The position numbers and the translations under genes are program-made. From JAAXHF01 sp963665955 (lineage in GTDB: Bacteria > Desulfobacterota > Binatia > Bin18): a stretch of DNA of 64,000 bases. Below are positions 1-8,473 of the stretch, in pieces. Location of the stretch: NCBI GenBank assembly GCA_965231765.1, contig OZ246887.1, positions 4,960,001 through 5,024,000 of the forward strand, read 5' to 3'. The first letter of the stretch is position 1. Each line of letters starts with the position of its first letter. The notes below the pieces were generated by a model that worked only from the letters and a program-made list of their open reading frames with translations, had not been told where the DNA came from and ran no database searches.

Positions 1-202
1 CGTCGTCCCAACAAGGACCCCAGGCGACGAGAGGGGCATTAGGTGAGCACCCGACAAGCAGATTGAGCGTGACCTCCGCACTCGGCCAGAAAAAAGCAGC
101 GCCGCTCGGGGTTCTGAGACGCTCGAAGCCGTGGCTGTCCGTTAGACCGCCCATCAAGAGCAGCAGGAGCATGAGGACCGGGACGACACAGGTCTTAGTC
201 AT
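1..202 (-). CDS. Secreted protein, N-terminal part only (runs off the window)
   Basis: An open frame starts at the ATG at 202 on the minus strand and is still open at base 1 (67 codons). The first ~21 residues form a signal peptide (MTKTCVV followed by a Leu/Met-rich core). The mature part begins with RLRTPSGAAFFWPS and VTLNLLVGC. In my memory this RTPSG...W...VTLNL arrangement is found near the start of secreted matrixin-like metalloprotease or unknown-function proteins, but the catalytic part lies outside the window, so no function is claimed. The ATG overlaps the stop region of the upstream gene (ATGACTAA), which suggests translational coupling. Confidence 0.6.
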   Translation of the reverse strand, partial: MTKTCVVPVLMLLLLLMGGLTDSHGFERLRTPSGAAFFWPSAEVTLNLLVGCSPNAPLVAWGPCWDD

Positions 203-797
203 CGCGGGAGACCTCCTGCTGGATGAACTGGCTAAAGGTCTCCAGTGACATGCCGTCTTGCGGGGAGGCGGATAGCGCGCTGGTAATCGAGTCGTCAGAG
301 AGATCCTGTTGCCCGTCGGGCGGGCCGGTGGGCAGCGTGGTGAGGGGCTGCCCCGCGTGGGTCTGGATGGTGTCGACACCCCGGGTGGAGTCAAACACGA
401 CGCGATACACCCCTTGCCAGATTCCAACGAGCGGCACCGCATAGTGGTCGTTGCCCGCCACAAACAGCACGTTCCGTTCCCCGATGGTGAACTGCGGCAT
501 GCTGGCAACCTGTAAGATGCTGCCGTCAGGATGCGGGCCACCCAGCACCCGGAGGGTCAGCTCGGGCTCGGTGTGCGTGCCTTTCAGCACGTCCAGCGTG
601 GAGAAGGTGACGAGGGTAAACGGCCGGTGGTGCGCCGCGTCCCACTCGGCCGCGATGGCCGTCACCGTGCCGACCGCAATGATCTCAGATTCCTGGACCA
701 TTTCCGCGAAGGATTTTTGAATAACGGTGGTGGCCCATCCGGGGGCAGCGAGCAGCAAAACGATGGCGAGCACACCAGTGCTCAGTGTAGATAACAT
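195..797 (-). CDS. Secreted protein of unknown function
   Basis: A 200-residue protein when started at the ATG at 797, preceded by AGAAAGG. A longer frame to 860 exists, but the signal peptide (MLSTLSTG, then the hydrophobic AIVLLLAAPGWA) begins at 797. After cleavage it reads TTVIQKSFAEMVQESEIIAVGTV, a pattern common in small exported proteins with an OB-like beta-rich body ('SEIIAVGTVT...W' followed by 'VLKG'). The end overlaps the start of the truncated secreted gene at 1-202, so the two probably form one transcript and a secreted pair. I do not recognise a named family with certainty. Confidence 0.7.
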   Translation of the reverse strand: MLSTLSTGVLAIVLLLAAPGWATTVIQKSFAEMVQESEIIAVGTVTAIAAEWDAAHHRPFTLVTFSTLDVLKGTHTEPELTLRVLGGPHPDGSILQVASMPQFTIGERNVLFVAGNDHYAVPLVGIWQGVYRVVFDSTRGVDTIQTHAGQPLTTLPTGPPDGQQDLSDDSITSALSASPQDGMSLETFSQFIQQEVSRDD

Positions 798-1551
798 TGG
801 ACGACATTGGCCTTTCTCCGCCCAATGGATCACATGCCCGCTGAGCCCAGCGCGGCTCAATCCATGAACGGCTGTTGGGTCTCGCGCTGACTTGGTCCTT
901 CAGTGCGGGGCACGTTAAAATTCCACCGCCCGGCAAGAGGATTGCCGGGTCCAGCAACATCACAGCACAGATAATGAAGTGAGTCCTGCGTATTCACCTC
1001 AGCGAAGGTCATGACTCCACGCTGTCTGGTGGCTTTTCTATTCAGCAGGCGACCCGACCCCAAGGGGTCTGTCCCTGATGTTGCTGAAAGGTATGCTGGC
1101 AGGAAGCGAACAGAGAGTCAAAGGTAAGACACCTGACCCTTGTCTGATCCGCCCCCAACGAAGGACCCGCAGCCGAAGAGGAATATTGAGGAGACTCTTA
1201 GCGCCAATAAGATTCTTCTCCTCTATAGAACAGGATAAAAGGGAACAAGTGTTCCGGGTTATTGATGGCGCATTGGAAAATCATGATGGGCACGCCAGCA
1301 TCTATGTCTCTTTCCCGGAAAAAAGGGGGGTATACGAACGTAAAATGCGAAAGCTCCTGCTCCCATTTTTGTAAAGAAGAATGAGCGTGGATGAGGCATT
1401 CAACGTCATCCAAATCGGGCCAGAGCCGCCAGTTCCCAGTTGTCGTAGTGGCCTATTTAGGCCAGCACTCCTGCCTCTGATTGCGTTGACTGTGCGTCTC
1501 CCATCGGGGTAGGGTCGGGGGCGCGATTTACCGATGTCAGGAGGAGACCGC
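798..1551. other. Gene-poor stretch, no convincing gene
   Basis: About 750 bases with only short overlapping frames on both strands. The only clear structure is a palindrome at 1056-1069 (GACCCC-AA-GGGGTC). A 98-codon plus-strand frame (1078-1374) contains a possible helical segment (EQDKREQVFRVIDGAL) but has no ribosome site or recognisable homology. Divergent promoters for the secreted genes and the CMD gene should lie here. Confidence 0.5.
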
Positions 1552-2103
1552 ATGGCTCGTATTCCGTATCCCAATATTGAAGATTTACCGGAGAAGCTGC
1601 GCGCTCGGGCGGAATCACTGCCGCCACTGAATATTCTGCGCATGTTTCTGAATGCACCAGCCAACGCAACTCGGCTCATGTCGCTCGGCGAGTCTATTTT
1701 GCTCAGACAAAAGCTCGATGATCGGCTCCGCGAATTGGCCATTTTACGGGTTGCTCACCTGACCAAGGCCAATTACGAATGGACGCAGCATGTGCCGATT
1801 GCCAAAGATACGGGTGTGACAGATGCGCAAGTGGCAGCCATTCCACACGGGGCTGAAGCTGACGTGTTTGACGAGATCGACAAAAAAGTGCTGCGGTTTA
1901 CTGATGAGGTGACGCTCAACGTTAAAGCCTCAGACGCGACCTTCCAAGCCCTGTATGAGCATTTGGATGCTCAAGAGATGGTTGAAATGACGCTGGCCAT
2001 TTCGTTTTATGGTTTGGCTGCTCGAATTATGGAAACCTTTGAGGTGGAACTAGAGCCAACAGCTGGCACGTATACAGTCGAACAGCTGAGGCGCCAGGAT
2101 TAG
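1552..2103 (+). CDS. Carboxymuconolactone decarboxylase (CMD/AhpD-like) family protein
   Basis: 183 residues from the ATG at 1552, chosen because AGGAGG at 1539-1544 lies 7 bases upstream; the ATG at 1534 lies before this site. The family signature is the helix LRELAILRVAHLTKANYEWTQH followed by IAKDTGVTD and AQVAAI, matching the all-helical CMD fold. The AhpD-type CxxC redox pair is absent: the position reads YEWTQH, as in the many CMD proteins that are not peroxidase partners. Substrate unknown; such proteins often accompany catabolic gene sets like the one downstream. A second CMD protein lies at 43613-44023. Confidence 0.85.
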   Translation: MARIPYPNIEDLPEKLRARAESLPPLNILRMFLNAPANATRLMSLGESILLRQKLDDRLRELAILRVAHLTKANYEWTQHVPIAKDTGVTDAQVAAIPHGAEADVFDEIDKKVLRFTDEVTLNVKASDATFQALYEHLDAQEMVEMTLAISFYGLAARIMETFEVELEPTAGTYTVEQLRRQD

Positions 2104-2104
2104 T

Positions 2105-2473
2105 TTACTCGCCTATGTGGTGCATACGTGGCACGCGCCAGCGTTCGAAGAAACCAGGCTTGTCCTTGGCCGCCGTTTTGAGGTGCTCGACATGTTCGTC
2201 AATATCGGTGTAGAGCCGGGCCGCGTCTACGCCATGATGGCTCGGGCGATAATTTTCTAAACGCATGAGACCCTGGGTCAAGAGGTTAATCGCTCCTTGT
2301 GAAGCCCCGCGATTGAAGCGCATGTGGAGACCGGTGGCAAAACGGATGAGAGCTTCGTAAAATGCTTGGTCTTCTGCTGAGACCTCGTGCCACGCCTCTT
2401 CCAAGACTTCGTGACAGCTGAAATACTCACGGCGGTTGAAAAGGGCGATGGCTTCTTGCAGTTTCGGGTGCAT
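2105..2473 (-). CDS. DUF309 family protein
   Basis: About 122 residues from the ATG at 2473; an in-frame TTG at 2494 would add seven residues and neither has a good ribosome site. The family pattern is clear: LFNRREYFSCHEVLEEAWHEV near the N-terminus, then EALIRFATGLHM. DUF309 proteins are small helical proteins of unknown function with a conserved HE..E..W. It converges with the CMD gene (stop codons one base apart). Upstream lies a short direct repeat, CGTCAAA repeated at 2489-2500, a motif that recurs in variant form before the gene at 23455. Confidence 0.8.
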   Translation of the reverse strand: MHPKLQEAIALFNRREYFSCHEVLEEAWHEVSAEDQAFYEALIRFATGLHMRFNRGASQGAINLLTQGLMRLENYRPSHHGVDAARLYTDIDEHVEHLKTAAKDKPGFFERWRVPRMHHIGE

Positions 2474-2551
2474 ACGGGAAGCGTAAGACGTCAAACGTCA
2501 AACGTAAAGACGGCGTATCGATTTGATGAGGGATGAGAAAGGAAGAGCACA

Positions 2552-3997
2552 ATGCCTATCCGCACAGTTGAGCAATATACAGACAGTCTCAAAGACGATC
2601 GTCTGGTCTATTTACGTGGCCAGCGCGTACCCGAGGTGACAGAACATCCGCTGATTCAGAAGGCGATTGATCATGAGGCGACAGACTATCGGTTGATGAA
2701 CGATCCTGAATACCGAGATCTGGCGGTTGTGCGACATCCCGACAGTGGTGAGGAGATGAGTCGGTATTTCCTGCCACCCCGGAATGCCGAAGAACTGTTG
2801 AAGCGCAGTGAACTGATTGAAACGGCGTGTCGCGAAGGGGGGACCTTGGTTGTTTTGGCCAAAGTCGTAGGCAGCGATGCTATGTTTGGCCTGATGCGAA
2901 CGACGCAAAAGATCGATGCCGCACTTGGCACGTCGTACTACGAGAACGTCAAAGCCTTCTATGACTACTGCTGGAAGAATGATTTGAGCTTTGCCTTAGC
3001 CCAGACCGATGTCAAAGGTGATCGGTCGTTACGCCCTTCGGAGCAAGAAGATCCGGACCTGTATCTACACATTGTGGAAGAGCGGCCGGATGGCATCGTT
3101 GTGCGGGGTGCAAAAACGCACACGTCAAATACGACACATGCCAATGAAATGATTGTGTTACCGACTCGGGCGATGGGCGAAGACGATAAGGACTATGCCG
3201 TCTCGTTCGCCATTCCGCTGAACACGCCGGGACTCAAGCTACTGATGAGCGGCTATGGCTCATATACCGAGCGCAACGAATTCGACCATCCTGTTAGCTC
3301 GGCCTCGAAGATGACTGAAACGTTGACCATCTTTGAGGATGTCTTCGTTCCGAATGATCGGATTTTCCTCAAAGGTGAATGGCAGTTCGCGGGACCGATG
3401 GCCTTGTCGTTTGTCGAGTACCATCGACTGACTGCTATTTCGTACAAGCTACCGTTTCTGGATCTGTTAGCCGGAGCGGCTCGCCTGATGGCTGAGTACA
3501 ACGGGGTCGAAAAGGCGGCGCATATCAAAGAAAAATTGTTCTGGTTAGCCAGCTACGCCGAAACGACGCGTTCGCTGACCCATATGGCCTGCATGAAAGC
3601 CGTGCCAACGGATTTTGGCATGGTGATTCCTGATCCGTCCACGGTGAATATCGCCAAGCACCATTTTGCGGCAAGTTTCCATCAGGCGTTGTCGCATGTG
3701 CAGGATATTGCGGGCGGTATTCTTGTCACGGCTCCAGCCGTTGAAGACCTGCAAAGCGAAGAGACTGGCCCGCTGATCGAGAAATACCTCAAGGGCAAAA
3801 AGGGCACGTCTGGCAAAGAGCGACTGCAAGTCGTCAATCTGATTCAGGATATTACGGCCTCCGACTTTGGCGGCTATCAAGCCGTGTTGGCGCTGCACGC
3901 TGAAGGCTCAATGGAAGCCGAGAAGATGCAGCTATACCGTGAGTATGATTGGTCCAAAGTCAGTGATTTCGCTCGGCGTATGGCACGGATGAAATAA
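2552..3997 (+). CDS. 4-hydroxyphenylacetate 3-hydroxylase / 4-hydroxybutyryl-CoA dehydratase family protein
   Basis: 481 residues, full family length (acyl-CoA-dehydrogenase-like flavin fold). The central part follows the 4-hydroxybutyryl-CoA dehydratase (AbfD) pattern closely: VKGDRSLRPSEQEDPDLY, DGIVVRGAKTHTSNTTHANE and GEDDKDYAVSF. However, the [4Fe-4S] ligands known from AbfD are not seen. The segment before GSDAM reads VVLAKVV where AbfD has two cysteines, and the HR...C segment reads HRLTAISYK, keeping the histidine but not the cysteine. A cluster-free flavoenzyme, for example a monooxygenase or a divergent dehydratase/isomerase, is therefore more likely. It is first in a forward operon with DUF1329, crotonase and SMP-30 genes. 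Confidence 0.8.
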   Translation: MPIRTVEQYTDSLKDDRLVYLRGQRVPEVTEHPLIQKAIDHEATDYRLMNDPEYRDLAVVRHPDSGEEMSRYFLPPRNAEELLKRSELIETACREGGTLVVLAKVVGSDAMFGLMRTTQKIDAALGTSYYENVKAFYDYCWKNDLSFALAQTDVKGDRSLRPSEQEDPDLYLHIVEERPDGIVVRGAKTHTSNTTHANEMIVLPTRAMGEDDKDYAVSFAIPLNTPGLKLLMSGYGSYTERNEFDHPVSSASKMTETLTIFEDVFVPNDRIFLKGEWQFAGPMALSFVEYHRLTAISYKLPFLDLLAGAARLMAEYNGVEKAAHIKEKLFWLASYAETTRSLTHMACMKAVPTDFGMVIPDPSTVNIAKHHFAASFHQALSHVQDIAGGILVTAPAVEDLQSEETGPLIEKYLKGKKGTSGKERLQVVNLIQDITASDFGGYQAVLALHAEGSMEAEKMQLYREYDWSKVSDFARRMARMK

Positions 3998-4092
3998 ATA
4001 GTCACTCAGTTGCTCAGTCGCTTCGTTTAGAGTCCTTCATCTGAGAGGATTCAACTGGGTGCTGACAATTCAGAAAGAAGTAGGACGTCCAC

Positions 4093-5493
4093 GTGTCTGT
4101 TTGGAAACTGTTTTTTAGCTTGCTCATTTTGCTCACCTCGCCCACCTTACTCATATCTGGAGCGTGGGGGATTGATTCCGCCCTGCCTCAAGCCCCGACA
4201 AAAACCTGGAGACCCGTAGACGAACTCTCTGCCGAAGAACTGAAAACGATCGACCTGCGAGAAAACACCCCACGTGATGCTGAGATTCCCTATCTCCCTG
4301 CCGAGCCGTATCCATTTTCTGTCCCGTATACAGCCGAAGAACTTGCCTATCTGGCCTTTGACCTTGATACCCCTCGACCGCGCTTTTCACATATTTGGCT
4401 CAGCACCGTGCAGAGCATGACGGCTGAGGGCTATATGCTGAGTACGCTCAAGAGCAATACGGCCGTCCTGTATCGTCCCGCCGATAGCGGTGCCTTAATG
4501 CGGGTGTCTGCCGGGCAGGAATATATGCGGGCGTTCACCCAGTTTACCAATCCACCCGCAGTAGCTGGACGCCAGAGCCTGTGGATGGAGTATCGGACGG
4601 ATCAGAATTTTACCAAAAAACAAGACCGCTATAGCTACACCCCAAGTCTGCGGCGTATTCGTCGCCAGCCTCAGCCACGACGTGAAACCCGTTTTCCCAA
4701 TAACGCCCAAACGTTTGACGATCTCCAAGGCCGTGACCCCTGGGAGTTTTCCTGGAAGGTGATTGGCACGGATGTCTTGTACAACACCATCCGTTTTCCC
4801 AATACGCGCTCGACAATGACGATCACTCGACCGGACGGCTCATCGTATGAGCAGGACACCAGCCAGATAAAAATGATGGGTGATGATTACCCCGCCTATC
4901 GATCTGACGGTGGTGTAGAGACATATGTAGTGGAGTCCGTCCCGCGCCCAGAATGGCTGTCGAATTATTATTGCAGCAAGCTGATCTACTGGATCGACAA
5001 GGAAATCTTCTGTCCGTTGCGCACTGAGCAATACGATCAGGACGGCAAACTGGCGATGGTCACAGAACGTCTGGAGCGCCAGGAACATCCAGAGGATGGA
5101 CGCCTCGGCCATACCGGCCTCGTCTTTCTATTCTGGCGGACGGATCTGGATCTGTTGACAGTCGGGGTACATGATTATCACAAAAAGATGGCCTGGCCTG
5201 CTGATGATTGGCAGACGTATTTCACGCCAGAGTTTTTACGCCGGGGCTGGTTTCTGAGCCCGCACAAGACGCAGGCTGATGTGCAGTACCCCGATCAATT
5301 TTACCTGCGGCCTTTGCTGTATCAGGAGAAGTTTCCAGACCATCGCCAGCTCGGACTCTCACCGCTTCTTGCTGCCCGGATTGCTGCGCAAGAACAGGCC
5401 GGTCACCTCGTTTTTGACCTCACTGATCCGTCACCAACTGACCCGACCCAGCTGTCGGAATCTCCGAATCCTACTTCCCAAGCTGACAGCTGA
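4093..5493 (+). CDS. DUF1329 family outer-membrane-associated protein
   Basis: 466 residues from a GTG at 4093; a signal peptide (LFFSLLILLTSPTLLI) follows the start. The DUF1329 landmarks are visible: DRYSYTPSLRRIRRQPQPRR, then DDLQGRDPWEFSWKVIGTDVLY, then repeated Trp/Tyr-rich strands. The family is thought to adopt a lipoprotein-sorting (LolB-like) fold and is often encoded beside RND/MMPL exporters or hydrophobic-substrate catabolic genes. Here it sits between an HpaB/AbfD-like enzyme and a crotonase, which suggests handling of a lipophilic substrate at the envelope. The C-terminal ~30 residues are Pro/Ser/Thr-rich. Confidence 0.8.
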   Translation: MSVWKLFFSLLILLTSPTLLISGAWGIDSALPQAPTKTWRPVDELSAEELKTIDLRENTPRDAEIPYLPAEPYPFSVPYTAEELAYLAFDLDTPRPRFSHIWLSTVQSMTAEGYMLSTLKSNTAVLYRPADSGALMRVSAGQEYMRAFTQFTNPPAVAGRQSLWMEYRTDQNFTKKQDRYSYTPSLRRIRRQPQPRRETRFPNNAQTFDDLQGRDPWEFSWKVIGTDVLYNTIRFPNTRSTMTITRPDGSSYEQDTSQIKMMGDDYPAYRSDGGVETYVVESVPRPEWLSNYYCSKLIYWIDKEIFCPLRTEQYDQDGKLAMVTERLERQEHPEDGRLGHTGLVFLFWRTDLDLLTVGVHDYHKKMAWPADDWQTYFTPEFLRRGWFLSPHKTQADVQYPDQFYLRPLLYQEKFPDHRQLGLSPLLAARIAAQEQAGHLVFDLTDPSPTDPTQLSESPNPTSQADS

Positions 5494-5519
5494 TCGCTGT
5501 AAAAAGGAGGAGTTGCACA

Positions 5520-6317
5520 ATGGCCTATGACTATCTGATCTACGAAAAGCAGGGCAATATTGCCACCATCACGATTAACCGTCCGGAGAAACGGAACGCC
5601 TGGACGACGCAGCTGTCTGAAGAAGTCATTGACGTCTTTGGAGTGATGGAGGACGATCCTGAGGTCCTGGCAACCGTTTTCACTGGGGCAGGTGATAAAG
5701 CGTTTTCGGCTGGAGCTGATCTGGGGAACAACAAAACGCATACAGTGACCTCGGTCGGAGAGCACTTGGCGACAGTCAGCCCACGCGGCTTCATGGTCTT
5801 TAACGCTGTGGCGGATTATCCCAAGCCAGTCGTTGCAGCGATTAACGGCTATGCTGTCGGTATTGGCTGTTTGATCACTTTGTGTTGTGACATCTTAGTG
5901 GCGTCTGACAATGCTGAGCTGGGGCTGCCGCAAGTGCCGCTCGGCATCATTCCAGCCTATGGCGGCGCAGTGCGTCTTGCCCGCTATGTCGGCCGCGGCA
6001 AAGCTATGGAGATGGTTTTACTCGGGGAACGGATTACGGCAGAAGAGGGCCATCGGGTTGGCCTGCTCAACAAAGTCGTGCCGTTGCCGGAGTTGATGCC
6101 CTTGGCCTACAATTACGCCGAACGTCTGGCTGCGCTTCCACCGCTGGCAGCCAGGATGGCCAAAGAGTCATTGAATAAAGGGATGGATATTGCATCGCTC
6201 AAAGAGTCTGCGCAAAGTGATATCTACCGCTTCATGCTCCTCGGCCAGACCGAAGATAGTCACGAGGCACACGTCGCGTGGCGGGAGCGCAGGAAGCCCG
6301 AGTTTAAAGGGAGATAA
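5520..6317 (+). CDS. Enoyl-CoA hydratase/isomerase (crotonase) family protein lacking both canonical glutamates
   Basis: 265 residues with a strong AAGGAGG site. The crotonase fold is clear: NRPEKRNAW, the CoA/oxyanion segment AFSAGADLG, NGYAVGIGC, and GERITAEEGHRVGLLNKV. Compared with rat mitochondrial hydratase (GGGCELAM and GQPEILLG), the first catalytic Glu is Leu here (GIGCLITL) and the second is Gln (GLPQVPLG). Ordinary water addition across enoyl-CoA is therefore unlikely; isomerase, hydrolase, decarboxylase or C-C lyase activity is possible. It is third in the operon that starts at 2552. Confidence 0.88.
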   Translation: MAYDYLIYEKQGNIATITINRPEKRNAWTTQLSEEVIDVFGVMEDDPEVLATVFTGAGDKAFSAGADLGNNKTHTVTSVGEHLATVSPRGFMVFNAVADYPKPVVAAINGYAVGIGCLITLCCDILVASDNAELGLPQVPLGIIPAYGGAVRLARYVGRGKAMEMVLLGERITAEEGHRVGLLNKVVPLPELMPLAYNYAERLAALPPLAARMAKESLNKGMDIASLKESAQSDIYRFMLLGQTEDSHEAHVAWRERRKPEFKGR

Positions 6318-6343
6318 GACCAGAGTAAAAAGGAGGAATAGCT

Positions 6344-7933
6344 ATGAGTCGTTATCATGCACCAGCAGGGCCACAAGCCGCTGCAGGGTGGCAATTATCG
6401 AGTGTGACATCCCCGAGTGAGCTGTATGGCGCAAACGGGATGCGTGTTGGCCCGGACGGCAAGATTTATGTTGTCCAGGCGTTTGGCAGTCAGGTCAGTG
6501 CGTTTGATCCCAGCACGGGGGCGCATGAAACCGTCTCACCTGTTGGTGGAGAAATTGTTGCACCGGACGATATTGCTTTTGATTCGCACGGCACGATGTA
6601 TGTGACCGAGGTCATGAGCGGTCGGGTGAGTTCCCGCACGCCAAATGGAGAGGTCAAGGTCATTGCCGATAACGTGCCTGGCGCAAATGGCATCGTGGCC
6701 TATCAAGACCGGCTGTTTATGGACGAGTGTCGGCCGGACGGACGTTTGTGGGAATTGTATACCGATGGCCGCTCGCCCAGATTGATGGCAGACAATCTTG
6801 CCTTGCCAAATGCGTTGATGGTCGGACCGGATGGCATGCTCTATTTCCCGCAAATCGCGGATGGCGAAATCTGGCGTTGTGCGCTTGAGGGTGGCACGCC
6901 GGAGCGCTTCGTTGATGGTTTAGCCGTGCCCACAGCGGTCAAGTTCGACAAGAATGGCTTGCTGACGACGACCCAGGCCGGCAATGGCGAAATTCTGAAG
7001 ATCGATATTCAGAGCGGCGCAAAAACGCTGGTTTCCAAAGTCCGGCCGGGGATCGACAATTTTGTGATTGATGACGATAACCGCTTGTTCATTTCCCACT
7101 TTGTTGATGGGGGCGTGGCTGAGATCATGAGCGATGGCAAAGAGCGGGTTTTGATCAACGCTGGTATGTTGGGGCCGTTTGGTTTGTCGGCGGGGAATGG
7201 CAACCTGTTTGCCTCCGATGGTATGAGTCTGATTTCGCTGACGGCCGACGGGCAGCAGAGTCGTCCAGCCCAGTTCCCTGAGGAAGGCTTCCCCGGCTTT
7301 ATACGTGGTGTGGCGGCTGGTCCGTCGAATAATGTGTATGCGACCATCTCAGCTGGAAGCGTGGTATCATATGATCTGAATGCGCGCGAGACCAACGTTA
7401 TCGCTGAGGGCCTAGATGAACTGTATGGCGTTGCAGTCAGCCCTGATGGTGCCCTGATCGTTGCTGAAGGTGGAGCCGGTCGGGTGCTGAAAGTGGCGAT
7501 GAGCGGAGAGGTTTCGACTGCGGCGAGCGGTTTGGGTCGCCCGACGGGTGTTGCGGTTGCCAGTGATGGCTCGTGTTATGTGAGTGATAGTGACAAAGGC
7601 CAAGTCGTGCATGTGAACGGCGGAACAGCGACTGTCATTGATGGACTCCAAAAGCCGCAGGGTGTTGCGCTTGCGGGCGATCAACTCTACGTGGTGGACG
7701 CGGATAGCAAAGAACTGATTGCCTTCTCGCTGTCAACGAAACAGCAACAGACGATAGCGACGAATCTCCCTGTCGGAGCCCCTCCAGGCATCACGCCAAA
7801 ACCGTTGCTTGGTATTGCCGGTCTTATGCCTGGACCGCTGTCGCCGTTTACTGGCCTCGCGGTTGGTGGCGATGGCACGGTGTATGTGTCGGCTGATGGG
7901 GATGGCAGTGTATTGGCGTTGAAACGAGCGTAA
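6344..7933 (+). CDS. SMP-30/gluconolactonase-like beta-propeller protein
   Basis: 529 residues, ribosome site AAGGAGG at proper spacing, 26 bases after the crotonase gene. It is built of recurring ~45-residue blades with GP/SPDGxxYV cores (VGPDGKIYVV, FDSHGTMYVTE, VSPDGALIVAE, VASDGSCYVSD, VGGDGTVYVSADGD). The length would suit two six-bladed propellers or one large one. SMP-30 relatives are metal-dependent lactonases or esterases and NHL proteins are binding scaffolds; I cannot separate these. No signal peptide is seen. It may hydrolyse a lactone or ester made by the operon's other enzymes (inference). Confidence 0.8.
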   Translation: MSRYHAPAGPQAAAGWQLSSVTSPSELYGANGMRVGPDGKIYVVQAFGSQVSAFDPSTGAHETVSPVGGEIVAPDDIAFDSHGTMYVTEVMSGRVSSRTPNGEVKVIADNVPGANGIVAYQDRLFMDECRPDGRLWELYTDGRSPRLMADNLALPNALMVGPDGMLYFPQIADGEIWRCALEGGTPERFVDGLAVPTAVKFDKNGLLTTTQAGNGEILKIDIQSGAKTLVSKVRPGIDNFVIDDDNRLFISHFVDGGVAEIMSDGKERVLINAGMLGPFGLSAGNGNLFASDGMSLISLTADGQQSRPAQFPEEGFPGFIRGVAAGPSNNVYATISAGSVVSYDLNARETNVIAEGLDELYGVAVSPDGALIVAEGGAGRVLKVAMSGEVSTAASGLGRPTGVAVASDGSCYVSDSDKGQVVHVNGGTATVIDGLQKPQGVALAGDQLYVVDADSKELIAFSLSTKQQQTIATNLPVGAPPGITPKPLLGIAGLMPGPLSPFTGLAVGGDGTVYVSADGDGSVLALKRA

Positions 7934-7957
7934 ATAGCCATTTACTAATACTGTAAG

Positions 7958-7977
7958 GGCAGCCCTGTGTGGCTGCC
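7958..7977 (+). terminator. Hairpin terminator after the 2.5-7.9 kb operon
   Basis: GGCAGCC (7958-7964) and GGCTGCC (7971-7977) form a perfect 7-bp stem with a 6-base loop, 24 bases after the stop codon at 7933. Flanking AA and TT extend the stem with one bulged base. The following T-run is weak (TTCTCAT). Confidence 0.6.
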
Positions 7978-7980
7978 TTC

Positions 7981-8026
7981 TCATATCAGACACAGCACCT
8001 GTTCCCCCTTCTCCGCCCGCAACAGT
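7981..8026 (+). repeat. Direct repeat, upstream copy of the NUDIX gene start
   Basis: These 46 bases match 8841-8886 with 3 mismatches by eye and lie exactly 860 bases upstream. The other copy is the first 15 codons of the NUDIX gene; here the start codon is ATA, so this copy is a non-coding remnant. Between the two copies lies the whole toxin-antitoxin cassette (8120-8702). Confidence 0.85.
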
Positions 8027-8092
8027 AACAGAGCGCTTAGGGCCGGTCATTGGACGGATTAAAACCTCAGGCGGACGGGCACGTGACACTGG

Positions 8093-8109
8093 AAAGGCTT
8101 CTCGCCTTT
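8093..8109 (-). terminator. Hairpin downstream of the mazF-like toxin
   Basis: AAAGGC (8093-8098) pairs with GCCTTT (8104-8109) around a 5-base loop, 10 bases past the toxin stop codon on the minus strand. No clear U-tract follows, so this is a candidate only. Confidence 0.4.
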
Positions 8110-8119
8110 GGTCAGAGGT

Positions 8120-8473
8120 TTAGTACGTCTCGATGAGATCTAAGACGTCACGAATAGCTCGTGCGATTTTTGCCAGAAGTGAATCTGACAGCTGGGTGAG
8201 TGGCCCTTGAACAAGCCGCTGATTATCAATTGCGTGGATCTGATCAATCAGGAGGTCAGAGTTCCGACGGAGTTTGTCCGTAGCAGGAACCCGTATCCTG
8301 AGCGGTTCTGCATCCTCGACCAAGTTCGTCGTCAACGGAATAATAACCGTAGAGGGGTGGTAGGCGTCGAGAAGTGCCTGAGCCTGGATGATGAGAACTG
8401 GTCGGGTTTTGCCGGGTTCAGTCCCGTGGCGAGGGGCAAGGTTCGCCAGCCAAATTTCTCCCCGTTTAGGCAT
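8120..8473 (-). CDS. MazF/PemK-family endoribonuclease toxin
   Basis: 117 residues from the ATG at 8473; an 11-codon longer frame is open but lies inside the antitoxin gene. Family marks: PKRGEIWLANL at the N-terminus (beta-barrel start), then GKTRPVLIIQ, VIIPLTT and SDLLIDQIHAID. MazF toxins cut mRNA at short sequences and are held by a cognate antitoxin. The start overlaps the antitoxin's stop by eight bases (GATGCCTAA), the usual coupling in such pairs. The cassette is flanked by a 46-bp direct repeat of the neighbouring gene, suggesting that it arrived as a unit. Confidence 0.88.
   Translation of the reverse strand: MPKRGEIWLANLAPRHGTEPGKTRPVLIIQAQALLDAYHPSTVIIPLTTNLVEDAEPLRIRVPATDKLRRNSDLLIDQIHAIDNQRLVQGPLTQLSDSLLAKIARAIRDVLDLIETY

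Noticed and set aside
1078..1374. A 98-codon plus-strand frame in the 798-1551 gap, with a helical segment resembling the tail of XRE-type regulators
   Set aside because: No ribosome site, no recognisable domain, and an equally long antisense frame overlaps it; the similarity is too weak to call.
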